Positions 9,519 to 20,805 of a stretch of DNA of 64,000 bases are shown here, piece after piece. A program made the translations under genes and the position numbers. The stretch's first letter is position 1, and the number at the start of each line of letters is the position of its first letter. The stretch comes from Stomoxys calcitrans (lineage: Eukaryota > Arthropoda > Insecta > Diptera > Muscidae). The notes under the pieces were generated by a model, which was not told the origin of the DNA, searched no databases, and saw nothing but the letters and a program-made list of their open reading frames with translations. The stretch lies in assembly GCF_963082655.1 (NCBI RefSeq), contig NC_081554.1, forward strand, positions 92,634,245-92,698,244, read 5' to 3'.

Positions 9519-9790
9519 ACTGTTGTTGTTGTAGCCACATTTTCAGGTGGAGCAAGCTCGTTCCGATCCAAGGAACCAATCGGCGCGGGAACAAGATAGC
9601 CATTGGCTATTTAAAGGCGCCAATAACTCGCCTTGTCATATCGAGCATCATAGGCACTCAGTATTTGTGCAAGAGCCGGTGCCGCTCGGCCTCTCATTGA
9701 GACTTTCCGTTCGATACCGCTGATAATCCGCGATTGCCATTGCAGGTACTCCGTATGGTACAGGTACAACCTGTGAACGCTAAGTTAAGC
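9519..9790 (+). repeat. Repeat B, long form
   Basis: It starts TGTTGTTGTTGTAGCCACAT and runs through 'aaccaatcggcgcgggaaca', 'gccaataactcgccttgtca' and 'gagccggtgccgctcggcct' to 'tgcaggtactccgtatggta'. The same order is found inverted at 43290-43550. Flanking ~85-bp blocks at 9402-9490 and 9850-9940 are near-duplicates of each other (both carry 'acttagggattgtgaccatg'). Confidence 0.6.
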
Positions 9791-9857
9791 TCTTCGCGCT
9801 ACCAATGAACATAACACAGATCGAACCTTAATGTTTCAATGTGCCGGGTTCTTATCC

Positions 9858-10061
9858 CTACTTAGGGATTGTGACCATGGCTTTCTTCTTTCGTTCTGTT
9901 GGGACAACGTTAACATTGCAGGGGTTTATGATAATACGGATGATAAATTTAACAATAAGGTGAGCTCTATACCGCAGCAGTTCAGCGGGTACCTGATCAG
10001 ATCCGGCAGATTTGCCGTTTTGTAGTGAAACCAGAGGCCACTGTATCGCAGACGTTAGCAT
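9858..10061 (-). pseudogene. LINE reverse-transcriptase N-terminal fragment
   Basis: On the - strand: LQNGKSAGSDQVPAELL followed by CNVNVVPTERKKKAMVTIPK. The K-x-G-K-S-A-G-x-D block marks the start of many non-LTR reverse transcriptases, and P-T-E-R-K-K-x-A-M-V-T-I-P-K its next conserved block. A near copy of the second block is repeated at 9402-9490, so this is either a local duplication or two overlapping insertions. Confidence 0.55.
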
Positions 10062-10074
10062 GTCTGCTAAATTT

Positions 10075-11240
10075 AGTCGTCTGCTAAATTCTGTTGAGTA
10101 TCCAGATCCAGCAACCCTGCAACTAAGATGGAGTGTGTCCAGGTGACGTGTGGTTCCTGCTCACAATGGGGACATGCATCCTGCACGTTGGCATCAATCC
10201 TTGCTCTGTAGGAATTGAGTCGGCTGCATCTGCCGGATCGTAATTGAGCCAGAACTAATCTGGTTTGCCGGGGGAGGTCAATTTCTTCAGTCGCAATGGA
10301 AGGCGGTCGTTCTTCAATGACCATATTCACCCGGTGCTGTTCACCGCATCTGCATGAATGTTGTCGAGGCCTGCTTGATACGACGCTTGATCTAGATCAT
10401 GTAGATCGACCTTAAGGCTTTTGGACGGTGAAGACCTATCCAAAAGATGATGATTTGGATTGTCTCTGCTATAACAGCCCAGAAGGACAGTCTTCGCACG
10501 GGTAGAATCTTTGTCTCCAGATGGGGTGGTCCGCATGAGAACTGAGGAGACAACCCGTCGCAGTTCGAAAAGTGGCATTCTGATAGATATGAAAATAATT
10601 CCACTGCGTGTCAAAGAGCTACGAGGCCACACTGGTACTGCATAATTTACTACAGACCGGCCAATTACTTTGTACGTGGTCAGCAATGTTTTTTTGTCTG
10701 CACCCCAAGTGTTACCGACAAGTGTCTTAAGGACCTTGTTTCTACTTTTGACATTTTTCGCAAATAGCTGTGGCATGTGAGGAGAATTTTTGAGAGCTGT
10801 TAAATGTGACACCAAGTATTTTTGGACACCGAAATTGTCACTCCGTCGACCATCACTTTCAGCTCCCTATGCACCTCATGGGTGAACAATGTGGCTGAAG
10901 ATTTGGTAGTAGATCTTCAAATTTCTTCAAGCGAAATAAGAGTCAAGTTCGTTAAGGTAGATGTTTAACATGAGCCTGAGGCCATGATCGTACAATCGTC
11001 CGCATATGAGTTGATCTCTATGCCGTCTGGAAGGGTTGGAATGGACGATAGGTAGAGGTTAAACAATGGCGGAGATATCACCCCGCCTTGGAGAACTCAC
11101 TGTTTCACTCTACAGCGTTTCAAGCCTGGCTGGAGGGATGTATTGGCGATATCCTCAAATAGTTTGGCATGGCTGACTGTGTCGAATACCTTCGATAGAC
11201 CCAGTGACACGTGCCACATGGCCTGGGCCGATTGAAGCCT
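10075..11240 (-). pseudogene. Jockey-like LINE ORF2, degenerate
   Basis: From high to low coordinates on the - strand: HVSLGLSKVFDTVSHAKLFED (11214-11150, first catalytic Asp block); VLQGGVISP and a complete YADD box (codons at 10995-11006); NKVLKTLVGNTWGADKKTLLTTYK and GRSVVNYAVPVW (10760-10630); and the C-terminus LPRQTRLVLAQLRSGRCSRLNSY with a C-x2-C-x-H-like knuckle (10290-10150). This is the Jockey-type order of a non-LTR ORF2. Frameshifts break it between blocks. The endonuclease part and 5' end are absent. A second copy of its C-terminus is at 51165-51640. Confidence 0.75.
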
Positions 11241-11334
11241 TGGCATAAAAAACATAAAAAAGACTAATGTTTTTCGATTTCTAATAAATTTGGAAGAGTT
11301 AGTTGCATTAGGGCACAACACATCCGTGGTGAGT

Positions 11335-11460
11335 AGAGGTGTACATGTTAGTGACAATTTCTTGTGTTACGCTTGAGTCAAGTGATTCGTGACCGTGATT
11401 TAATTGAAATTATTCGTGCGTGAGGGAGTGAATAATGCTCACGGCCATTGCAAAAAATCG
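11335..11460. repeat. Repeat D fragment
   Basis: It shares 'gtagaggtgt', 'gattcgtgaccgtgattt' and 'gtgcgtgagggagtgaat' with 7288-7450. Bases 12040-12140 hold a further piece ('ttttttccgtgactcgtga'). The material from 11461 to 12039 may be the body of a longer element, but I recognise no coding domain in it. Confidence 0.4.
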
Positions 11461-12145
11461 CAAAATTAATTCAGTTTTTGTCATTTCTGGGTATTCGTTA
11501 AGAGTGCAGAAAAAAACATAGATGTCGGGAGACCAAATACTGTTACAAGGGGTCTCACTGCTTTAAATTTCGTTAAAATGGGCATAAGTTCTGATATTGA
11601 CTGTAACTGGTACGAGTGTTAAGGAATCTCATTAAAATTTCGTAAATTCTTGGTATGAAATGCGGCTTTAAGCCTTCAATCGGAAAATAGGACTATGTGG
11701 CAGCCGCATACAAAGATGTTGAGGGAGCCATGCAACTCACTGTCACGACGCAATTTGGTAGTAAAAGCGCATTTCTGGGTCCAAACATTTAAATCAGGAG
11801 ATAGCTTTATCCAAACTTGGCACAACTGTTCATTGAAATCGGGGCAAAAATAAGGTTATAAAGGATATCAAGATACAGGCCACCATTAAACGTAAGGCGA
11901 TAGAGTGATTTCAACAAGCAGACGGACGGACATGCCTGGATCCTTTATGAATAACGACGGTATTAGATCGTTTGTAGCGTTGAAAATGTATAATTTGATA
12001 TGCTTAAAAAAAATGGAAAATTGCCTAGTCCATGGAAAAATATATTTTTTCCGTGACTCGTGATTTTCTCTTGAGTTGTGCCTGGGTGAATAAAATGTTT
12101 GCCTCGTGAGAGTCCAGCTCACTAAGTTTCACGCCTGATACCCCT

Positions 12146-13294
12146 GGTTCCACTAGGGTCTCCAAATTTTACATACTGATTCTAAAACATCTCAACATTG
12201 ACTATGTTATATTTCGTGTAGAAACTATGTGGACCGAATATTAGAGTGTCACGATTCTAAAATTAAATATTGTTCACAATAAAGTTTTTTAGTATGTGCA
12301 TAAGACTCAAAAATATAATATGAAATATCTCAGTTGTCATTTTTTAACACGATTAAGCAAAACAGCTGTGATGGATTGTAACAAAACCATTGTTTATCAT
12401 AGTCATTACTCCTCTTACCTTACCATTATAAAATAACTCACTCACTAATACATAAACAAATATTGACATTCTCAAATAATGGCGGTTAGCTGAAATACTA
12501 GCGCCAATATTTGTATTGAAAGTGACGACAAAGCTCCCATAAATAGAAACCCAAGCCATAGACAGTGGTTTTAAATTTTTCACAAAATTTTAAAATTCAT
12601 TTACTAAAATTTAAATTTAAACCATAAATTTGCTGTCAAAAGTTGGCCATGTGCCGAATCATATCAATTTGCTTTGATGTGACATATACGTATTTCTTTA
12701 AACCTTCTCCAAAAAATTCCAACATTTATTACTAGAGTCCGGATTTTTATGCAAAAACGAAAATTTTCGATCTATTGTTTGGAAAATGCTGTAATATTCT
12801 GCAATCAACATTTTATTTTATTATGTTAACGTATAAGGACTTGCAAACTTCGCCAATATGTCGTATATATCGATGTTTGGATTTTCCTTCGAGAAGATGT
12901 AGTAATTAATGGCAGCTTTTTACACCACTTTGTTTACCACTGTGCAATGTAAAGTAATGGGTTCTTCAGCCTAAAAGTTTTACCTTTTGCTTGCATTACT
13001 GTCTCTGTCTACCCACATAATTCGACGTTGTGTGTAGATTTGGAGCTGACAGAAAAATGGTAATCGAATAACGCCACATCAACAAAGTCCGTCGTCATTT
13101 GTGGGTGCGATTAGCAATTATTGCTTGTGGTATGGCTGACTATGGTAGTTTTGGTCGTACAAATACTGCACTACTTTTATGGTAGTTTGTAGGATCATAA
13201 TTTCTGAGTCATTGCACACTTTTTTTTTGTATGGTATAGACCTACATCATGGGGAGGGAATAACTTATTTTGCATTGTAATAATCCAAGTTGGA
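12146..13294. other. No recognisable gene
   Basis: AT-rich DNA without coding signal, repeat boundary or RNA gene that I can support. Confidence 0.5.
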
Positions 13295-13400
13295 ATTGTT
13301 TAAAGAGCTTTTAATGTAATTTTCTTAAACAATAACACAGGTGTTCACAAAACTTAATGTAGATTTGAAATACCTTTATTTGACAGAGTTTTGTGGTACT
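13295..13400. repeat. Repeat F (palindromic MITE-like) fragment
   Basis: 'gtgttcacaaaacttaatgt' and 'tttatttgaca' recur at 24805-24930 (inverted) and 27697-27820. In the last copy, inverted ends of the type ACGGCCTTATTCATAAAAAT and ATTAAGTTTTGTGAATTACGG can be seen. No coding capacity. Confidence 0.45.
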
Positions 13401-14043
13401 TCTATTAAGACATAGGTTGGCTGCTGAGCTTTTGGCGGTACCTTTGTGCTATGATACCAATCATGGATATCAAGTTTAATTTTTTTTGCTTATTTCTAAT
13501 CAAAAATTTTGAGATATTACATTAAGGAGAAGACCCGCTTCTTTGTGATTAAAGAAGGCCCATTATTTAATAATACGAAATATAGTAACGACATATTAAA
13601 TTATAGTTATTTTAATTAGCTATTTATAAACTACTCAAGAATTATAGAATTAAGAACAATTGTAATCAAAAACGACCCCCAGCCAAAGTAGGTTAGGTAA
13701 GGTTTAAGTGGCAGTCTGCCATCAGATTCACTTAGACGTTTTCGTCCATTGTGATACCACAGGGACAGAAGAAGGAAGATGTCTTCTAGTTCCTACCGTT
13801 GAACCATCCAGAATCATCAGGTTCTCAAAGAAATGAGAAACTGACTGCTAGTGCTGGACACACACATAGAAGGTATAGTCTCTTCTTCTTCGATGTCCTC
13901 ATAGCTTTTGCAAAAGTCGTTGCTGGCAACCTGTCAGGATGTTTTCCGATTCGCACCCACAGTGACCTGTCATGATGGACACAATGACTGAGACGTCTGT
14001 TCTAGCCAATGACAGCAAAGCAGTAGACCTCTTCAAGTCTAGA

Positions 14044-16398
14044 TTAGGCCATATAGCTTTGGAATGCTAACAGTGGCCATCTATCATTCGTTGTCCTTCG
14101 GGCTTGATCCTGAAAACTTAGCTTACATGTCGCTAGAGACATACCCACAGATTCCAGTATCCCTGGAATGTGTAAGGTAGTTCCTAGTCTCGCAAGCTCG
14201 TATGCTACCTGGCTGTCTGAGAAGATATATATGCCTATCGTCGTAATGACATTATATCTTAGCCATACCACCATCTCCTTAATTGCAAAGATCTCGCTTA
14301 ATAATCATTGCTGTGGTCGGGTAACCTTTTCGATATGGCCAGTTCTAGATCTTTCTAGACGTTTAGTTTGGAACCATCCGTATAAAAATCTATGCAACAT
14401 CTGTTTGCAGGGATATCGTGGTTCCAATCGGTTCTATTAGGAATAGTGGTACAGTACTTTTGATCAAAAAGCGGCTCATGTAGGGTGTAATCCACACTAC
14501 CTGGAACATCGAATATTGTATCAAGAATAACACAGTGTCCGTAGCCGCCACATGACCAATGAGAAAGCTCCCTTAACCTCACGGCAGTGGTCGCTGCAGT
14601 TTTGGTAGCCACAATGCCCAGAGGCATACGATGAAGCATTAAATTCAATGCATCTGATGGTGTCGTTCTCAGTGCGGCTGTGATGCACAAAGAAGCCATC
14701 CTTTGGATCCGGTTAAGTATTGAGCAGTATTTGAACTTTGAAGCGCCGTCCACCAAACAACAACACCATATAGCATTATAGGTCTGACAACTGCAGTATT
14801 CACCCAATGCATGACGCGCGTTCTAAACCGCCAACTTTTGCCAATGACTCTCTTGCAGGAATATAGGGCAAGAGTTGCCTTTCTTGCCGTTTCCAAAATG
14901 TTGGATTTGAAGTTTAATTTCATGTACAGCACAACACCCACGACTTGTATCTCCTGCTGAAAATAACTACTTCTGTCTTGCACGGATTTATACCTAGACC
15001 ACTTTCGGCAGATCAGTTCGCTGTTGCACGAAGAGCTTTCTGAAGTATTTCTTTAGAGTGCTGGGAAACTTTCCCCTAACCGCAATTTCAACGTCAACAG
15101 CATACGCGACAACTTTTACACCTTTGTCTTCCAGAGACAATAATATATTGTTAATGGCTATATTCCAAAGTAGAGGAGACAGTACACCTCCTTGAGGTGT
15201 TCCTCTGCTGACCCATCTTTTTAGATCCACAGATCCCAAGCCTGCCGTAATGCATCCTTCATGATTGACGTCGGTTTAACATTGTTGAAAGCACATTCAA
15301 TGTCAAGAAATGCTACCATTGTATATTCCTTGACAGCGAGAGAACCCTCTATGTAGCCGACTAGGTCGTGAAGGGCTATTTCAGTGGATTTGCGTTTACT
15401 ATATGCATGCTGCTGCTGCAACAGGCGATCTCCAGGGATCTTTGGCCTAAGATATATTTCTATCAACCTCTCAAGAGTCTTCAGCATAAGGGATGACAGA
15501 CTAATAGAACGAAAATCTTTCGCCTTCTTGTGGTAGGGTTTTCGCCTCCTCGTCCCTCCATCCCACAGGTATATATGACTTTCCGATACAAGCAGAGTAT
15601 ATCTCCCTCAGCTAGGGAACCAGTCTATCAGACACAGCTTGTAATTCAACCGGTGATACATCATCAGGGCCTGGCGGCTTAAAGAAGTCGAAACTTCTTA
15701 TCGACCAAAGGATTTTCGGCTCAGGCACAATTTCCCTAATAACCTCCGACGAATGCATATCAGTGACATCCTTTCTGGCGCCACGTTATCTCTAGGAGGA
15801 TTTCCCGGGAAATGTGTATCAACGAGTAGCTCCTGTGTTTTCTCAATAGACATTGTCCATACATTCTCTGACTTCTGAATATACCGCACCGCAATAGGTC
15901 TCGAGGAAGAAATCTTCCTTTGTCTAGAGGCCTCAGATGTATCCTCCTGCTGAATTTTATCCAGGATTTTTTCTGAGCCTTTCTTAGCCCTTATATCTTC
16001 TTGACTCAGCTTTATAGATGTCCCAATTGTGTGGTGCTCTCGTGACTTTTGCTCTGCAGTCTGCAGTCCTTCCTTAGACCAACCAGCTTTGGGGTCCAAC
16101 ATGGCGGTAGCTGTTTGCCCCTTGTTTTGGCACTAGGACATGCTGACACAAGCAAGTCATTCAGGGCCTTCGTGATCCGCTTGATCACTATGTCTATATC
16201 CTCCGCAGTTACTATTTCCTTTTCTGCCCTAGAAGGGATAGACGTGCAGAATTTGTTTAGCCGAGGGACCACTTGTGCAGTATTTTCTCCAAGGCTGAAA
16301 CTAATATAACGATGATCAGAGAAACTGTGGTAATCCAACACATCCCAGTTGCATATTCTTCCACTTATATCTTCCGATACAAATCCCCCTGCCATCAT
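14044..16398 (-). pseudogene. LINE-1 ORF2: endonuclease, reverse transcriptase, RNase H (broken)
   Basis: Visible blocks on the - strand: SDHRYISFSLG (16320-16285), the end of an APE-like endonuclease; LKTLERLIEIYL and KSTEIALHDLVGYI (15487-15360); FLDIECAFNNVKP (first catalytic Asp); RGTPQGGVLSPLLWNIAINN (about 15215-15140); then YAVD at 15093-15104 where YADD is expected; the thumb with GKSWRFRTRVMHWVNTAVVRPI (14850-14780); and RNase H pieces GIYIFSDSQVAYE (14240-14200). The second Asp of the catalytic pair is retained, but the first is replaced by Val. Stops and frame changes separate the blocks, so no full protein can be made. Confidence 0.75.
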
Positions 16399-16499
16399 GA
16401 GGACTTTTAGTGCCGCCGAAGCGGTCTAACAATGGTGGAGATTTATCTGCAGAAACCGGACCATACTCAGGATTCAGAACTTCCACTACTGTTGCGTTA

Positions 16500-17720
16500 G
16501 CCTCGTCTTCTGATTTCGCCAGGAGTTCATCCTCAAAGATTCACTAGATCTTGGGGCAGGTGAGAAATCTGTGGAACAACTCTTCCTCAGGATACTGGAC
16601 ACTTGCGATGTGGACGATTTCTCCTTATATGCTTCACTAGCTGCTGCTGTGGAAGTACTTTCTCACCCAACTGGGTGACCCACCCATGAAGGGCTTGTCG
16701 GGTCCCGTTTCGATGCCTTCCGTCTCGATTGTGGAAGGGGGATTTTGAGTCTCCTGCAATCCGCCAGACTTTAGCGATGTGGTCCATAGTTCCTCAGACA
16801 TGTGTTCAGCAACAACTGCTGAGTCGTCTCCTGATTCCCCAACCCCACCGATTCAATTTCTACGTGTTGAATCCGTAAGATACAACCCCTTCAGACTTGT
16901 TGACAGACAGTCGGAGTTAAGTACGAATATTGCATGTCTCCGGTCACCATCAGCCTCATCCAATCTACAAATCTTCCAGTCGGTGGTTGAAAGATTGGGA
17001 TTACATTCCCTTAATCTTCCAAGTATTGATTAAGGATCTGAAGGAATCCTTGGTATCCAAGTATGCGCCATTGGTCGTTGAGCGTTGGTTCCCGAAGGCA
17101 ATTAGTCTGTATCGGCCCCGATACTAGCCTGCATCGTCACAAACTGGAGGAGAACCAGGAAATTCCGCAATTACATCGGAGTATACTGATGATCCAATTA
17201 TTCCTAGGTATGCAACCCTCTTCTTCTCCCTTGTCGACAACTGCCATCACCAAGCTGTCCCTAGCGACATTAGCAAAGTTTCTTGGATCCATCTTACTAC
17301 TGTTCGCCCTAGTTCTTTTAGGCATGGGATTTCCGCCAGGTAACTGCAGCCTTTTGGCTTACTGCGGTTCAGTTTCCGAATCTAGACTTGTAGTCTTTGG
17401 GGTGGCCTGTGCCTCGCATTCCCATCATTTTGGGAGTTTGCGAATTGCTCAAGTTGGAAATTTTTCGTGTCGGGAAGACGTTGTTCGGAAATTCACTACG
17501 TTCGTGCAAGCGCAGCAACTCCTTTGCTCTGTCAAGTCTAACTTTTTTTGCTTTGGTGTAAGATCGTGTACGTTTTTAGATCTTCAGCGATTTGATTGGC
17601 ACTACATCCTGGACTTAGTTGAACTCGAGCCTTCACTGGCTGTACCATTTGGCAAAGCCCCCTATGTCGTTAGTACGATGAATGGTGCAAATCAAGGTGT
17701 TTTAGTTCCCCAACTATAGT
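16500..17720 (-). pseudogene. LINE-1 ORF1 region (broken)
   Basis: On the - strand, 17325-17190 reads MPKRTRANSSKMDPRNF, ARDSLVMAVVDKGEEEGC and IPRNNW. This is typical of ORF1 proteins of R1/LOA-like elements, just before their conserved central domain. Downstream blocks (17130-16500) hold short frames only. The 218-codon + strand frame at 17063-17719 is the complement of this region and not a gene. Confidence 0.5.
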
Positions 17721-17916
17721 CGTTTATGTTTTTCCGGCCAAATATAAAGCAAGCACTACTACGCTTGAACTATTTTTTTTTCCAAAAATTCGATTTTTAT
17801 ATCTTGACATTATTTAGGGCTGTGTTTATTTAGCACAATTAAGCATTTGTTTGGGCTCCCATGCTGTGAATGGCCCCTTTTTTGTAGCAAACGAGTCATT
17901 TTGCCTTTATAAATTG

Positions 17917-18231
17917 CAAAACAGGCCACCGCAGAGGTTAGCATGTCCGCCTATGACGCTGAAAGCCTGGGTTCGAATCCTGGCGAGACCATCAGAAAAA
18001 ATTTTCAGCGGTGGTTTTCCCCCCCTAATACTGGCAACATTTTTGAGGTACTCTGCCATGTAGAACTTCTCTCCAAAGAGGTGTCGCACTGCAACACGCC
18101 GTTCGAACTCGGGAATAAAGAGGAGATCCCTTATCAATGAGATTAAATTTGAATCGGACTGCACTCATTGATATGTGAGAAGTTTGCCCCTGTTCCTTAG
18201 TGGAATGTTCATGGGTAAAATTTGCATTTGC
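17917..18231 (+). mobile_element. SINE-2, best copy (~315 bp)
   Basis: The tRNA-like head runs from about 17925: 'gaggttagcatgtccgcc' (A-box region) and a perfect B box GGTTCGAATCC (17970-17980) followed by TGGCGAGACC. The body carries 'gtcgcactgcaacacgccgt' and the tail 'gactgcactcattgatatgt', ending 'ttcatgggtaaaatttgca'. AAATTG at 17911-17916 and 18232-18237 is the apparent target duplication, confirmed by the uninterrupted repeat-C copy. It would be transcribed by RNA polymerase III and moved by a LINE in trans. Confidence 0.8.
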
Positions 18232-18271
18232 AAATTGTAAAGGAAAAACGAATCGTTTTCAGAGCATTATA

Positions 18272-19197
18272 TTGGGTTGCCTAAAAAGTAATTGCAGATT
18301 TTTAAAAGAAAGTAAATGCATTTTTAATAAAACTTAGAATGAACTTTAATCAAATATATAATTGTCATTTTGTTCGATAACCTTTTGCCATCTTCCTGGC
18401 AAATTTAGTATTCCACGCTCATAGAACTTCTGGCCTTTATCTGCAAAAAACTGAACCAAGTGCGATTTTATAGCCTCATCATTGCCGAAAGTTTTACCAT
18501 TTAAGGAGTTCTGCAAAGATGGAAATAAATGGTAGTTTGATGGTGCAAGGTCAGGGCTATATGGTGGATGCATCAAAAGTTCCCAGCCAAGCTCACTCAG
18601 TTTTTGCCGAGTGACCAAAGATGTGTGCGGTCTAGCGTTGTCCTGGTGGAATATGACACCTTTACGATTGACCAATTCTGGTCGCTTCTCCTTGATGGCT
18701 GTATTCAATTTGTCCAATTGTTGACAGTAAACATCCGAATTAATCGTTTGGTTCCTTGGAAGCAGCTCAAAATATACCACACCCTTCCAATCCCACCAAA
18801 CAGACAGCATAACCTTCTTTTGGTGGATATCAGCCTTTGAAGTGGTTTGAGCTGGTTCACCATGCTTGGACCATGATTATTTTCGACTAACGTTGTTGTA
18901 AACAATCCATTTTTAAAAACGGATCGAATTCATTGCGTTTAAGGTGCATATCACATGCGTTGATTCGGTTTGTTAAATGAATTTCTTTCAATACATGTGG
19001 TACCCATATTAAAATTGACGCCAAACAAACAAATGTAAACAAAATTTCGCGCACTTTTTTCTAAAGCAAGCTATAAGTAACAGCTGATAACTGACAGAAA
19101 AATAATGCAATTACAGAGTCACAAGCCGTTGAAAAAATTTGTCAACGCCGACTATATTACTACTATATTACCGACAATTACTTTTTGGGCAACCCAA
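18272..19197 (-). mobile_element. Mariner-A (TTGGGTTGCC ends), internally deleted
   Basis: Terminal repeats TTGGGTTGCCTAAAAAGTAA (left) and TTACTTTTTGGGCAACCCAA (right) are flanked by TA at 18270-18271 and 19198-19199. The transposase runs on the - strand. Full-length relatives are about 1.3 kb and this copy is 926 bp, with much of the N-terminal half missing. Its ends match the 235-bp MITE at 5396-5630. Confidence 0.9.
18346..18960 (-). pseudogene. Mariner-A transposase (DD34D), broken
   Basis: The - strand translation from about 18880 down reads SKHGEPAQTTSKADIHQKKV, MLSVWWDWKGVVYFELLP, HQDNARPHTS and HPPYSPDLAPSNYHLF, ending near 18346. This is the catalytic core of a mariner transposase close to the Hsmar1/cecropia type. 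Three defects are visible. The stretch between FDPFLK and WIVYNNV, which should hold the first catalytic Asp, is deleted with a frameshift. A TAA follows VSRK. The third catalytic Asp is Asn (AAC at 18535-18537). The second Asp, in HQDNARPH, remains. It cannot cut DNA. Confidence 0.85.
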
Positions 19198-19356
19198 TAA
19201 ATCGAAAACGAGTCATTTGCTGAAAACAGCGTTGGTCTGAACATAGTATGTATAACAAATATACCAGTGTGAACTTGGTAACACTTGGTGTAAGGTACAC
19301 TTTACCCTGTATCTAATGCCATGTCTACATTGACTCGTTTCGCTTATGTCGTTTTG

Positions 19357-19395
19357 AAAAACATCTCAACCTTCCACACTAGTTGAGATGTTTTT
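19357..19395. repeat. 14-bp perfect hairpin
   Basis: AAAAACATCTCAAC (19357-19370) and GTTGAGATGTTTTT (19382-19395) with an 11-base loop, between two copies of repeat C. Confidence 0.6.
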
Positions 19396-19514
19396 GAAAT
19401 TGCACTTTTTCACACTCCAACATAAATGTTATGATGCACTATTGTTAAGATTTATTTTTCTTGCTTCATCTTTAAAATTTTATTGATTTTATAATTTTTT
19501 TGAAAAAAATTAGA

Positions 19515-19735
19515 TTTTAAGTTTTTTGACATTATTTAGGTTTAGGTGTTTATTTAGCACCATTTAGGCATTTATTTGGCCTCACATGATTTGAATGACT
19601 CGTTTTTGTGGCAAACGATTTGTTTTGACTTTACAAATTGTAAAGGAAAAACGAGTCGTTTGCACAGCATTATAAAGGGAAAACGAGTCGTTTGCTCAAA
19701 ACAGCTTTGGTCTGAACACAGTATAATCAAATTGG
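19515..19735 (+). repeat. Repeat C copy 2, uninterrupted
   Basis: Same landmarks as copy 1 without the SINE and mariner, ending 'ttggtctgaacacagtataa'. It serves as the empty-site reference for both insertions. Confidence 0.65.
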
Positions 19736-19739
19736 ACCA

Positions 19740-20384
19740 TGCTTACAGGTGTTAAGAATCCTAAACATTTTAAGCGACATTTTGAATTTAGAAAAAGTTC
19801 CGTTAAAATGTTGTCTTTAGAAAAAAATTTAATTGAAATTTTTCCTTGGGAGAAAATTTAATTTCTTTATTCTTGTGTCTGTATTATGACTTTCACACTA
19901 ATGTAGTAATAAACATGATTTTATGGTACTTTTTTGTGGTTATCATTTTGTTGGATTGTTATTGTTATTGTGTTCTGCGTCCACATTGTATTTTCGTCGT
20001 ATATGTGCATAAAAAATTTAAAATTTTAAATATAATTTATTACTGATGTTGATAAAAATTGCAATTTTGCATTGGATTTCAATCAATGCAAGATTGACAC
20101 GTTTTGTATGCACGTCCGATAAGATGAGTTTATTAGCATTATTGACACTTGTAGCAATGTCGTGCTATCACTTCTACGTCTCTTTTGTTAATTATGGACT
20201 AAAATAATTGCATATAGTACGTAATACATTTTTCTAATGCCGAATAAGTAGCTCCATGACACAGAACAAGAAACTGTTCCGTTAATGGGTACTGTTGCCG
20301 CCATATATCTACGCGTGACATAAAATCAATTTAAAATACATAAAATATTTTTTATTGAATTGTTTAAAACTTACATATCCTACA
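19740..20384. other. No recognisable gene
   Basis: AT-rich spacer; nothing supportable seen. Confidence 0.5.
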
Positions 20385-20805
20385 AATATTTTTCATCATT
20401 TTGGAAGAGCGTTTGTCCGCAGAATAAAACTCCTCTAGAAGATTTTTAAGGAATTGTTTTTCCATATTAGTCACCAAACTCTCTTCTAGGGTATCATTGG
20501 GCAATATTACGCAACTCATTGCACTATAATCGTTCAGACTATTTGTTTATCAATCATCTGAGTCAACTGATTCCTTTTATTTTAATATTTTGTTTTATTC
20601 AATGATTTATTTTGAGTGGATAACTTCCACAACACCAAAGAGAATTCTCACTGGGTTTATATAACGATTGGTACTTGGTATGCAACTAATACGAAAATTT
20701 GTTCGTAGTTGTTGCGTTTTCGATTAACAAACTAATCTTGAATAGCATTTTTAGAATTTTCAAACGAAGAACGTGCAGCTGTTAAAGAATAATATTTTAA
20801 AAATA

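Larger units (their letters stand above)
13689..17750 (-). mobile_element. LINE-1, longest copy (~4.06 kb, - strand)
   Basis: This copy includes all parts of the family. From 5' to 3' on the - strand: an ORF1-like region (about 17720-16500), endonuclease C-terminus (about 16400-16250), linker (16250-15500), reverse transcriptase (15490-14990), thumb (14980-14650), RNase H (about 14400-14040), cysteine knuckle and 3' UTR (14040-13689). It ends TTAGGTTAGG-like at the low coordinate, the complement of the CCTAACCTAA end of other copies. The presence of RNase H and an APE-type endonuclease places it in the I/R1/LOA group of non-LTR elements; the exact clade is not settled. Many stops and frameshifts show it is inactive. 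The 5' boundary is approximate. Confidence 0.8.
17765..19250 (+). repeat. Repeat C copy 1, carrying a SINE-2 and a mariner
   Basis: When the two insertions are removed, the host sequence (17800-17916, 18232-18271, 19198-19250) aligns in order with copy 2 at 19515-19735. Shared landmarks are 'ttgacattatttagg', 'gtttatttagcac', 'gcaaacgagtc', 'aaattgtaaaggaaaaacga' and 'ttggtctgaacatagta'. C is a non-coding repeat rich in 'aaacgagtcgtttgc'; its class is not recognised. Confidence 0.65.

Noticed and set aside
13689..13700. Telomere repeat (TTAGG)n
   Set aside because: Only two or three units are present and they coincide with the 3' terminus of LINE-1 and SINE-1 copies; flies lack this telomere repeat.
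17063..17719. 218-codon + strand open frame
   Set aside because: It is the complement of the LINE-1 ORF1 region, whose - strand reading (MPKRTRANSSK..., DKGEEEGCIPRN) has family features. The + strand product has none.
17925..17990. tRNA gene
   Set aside because: The B box is perfect, but the rest does not fold into a full cloverleaf and the segment continues into a SINE-2 body with target duplications.
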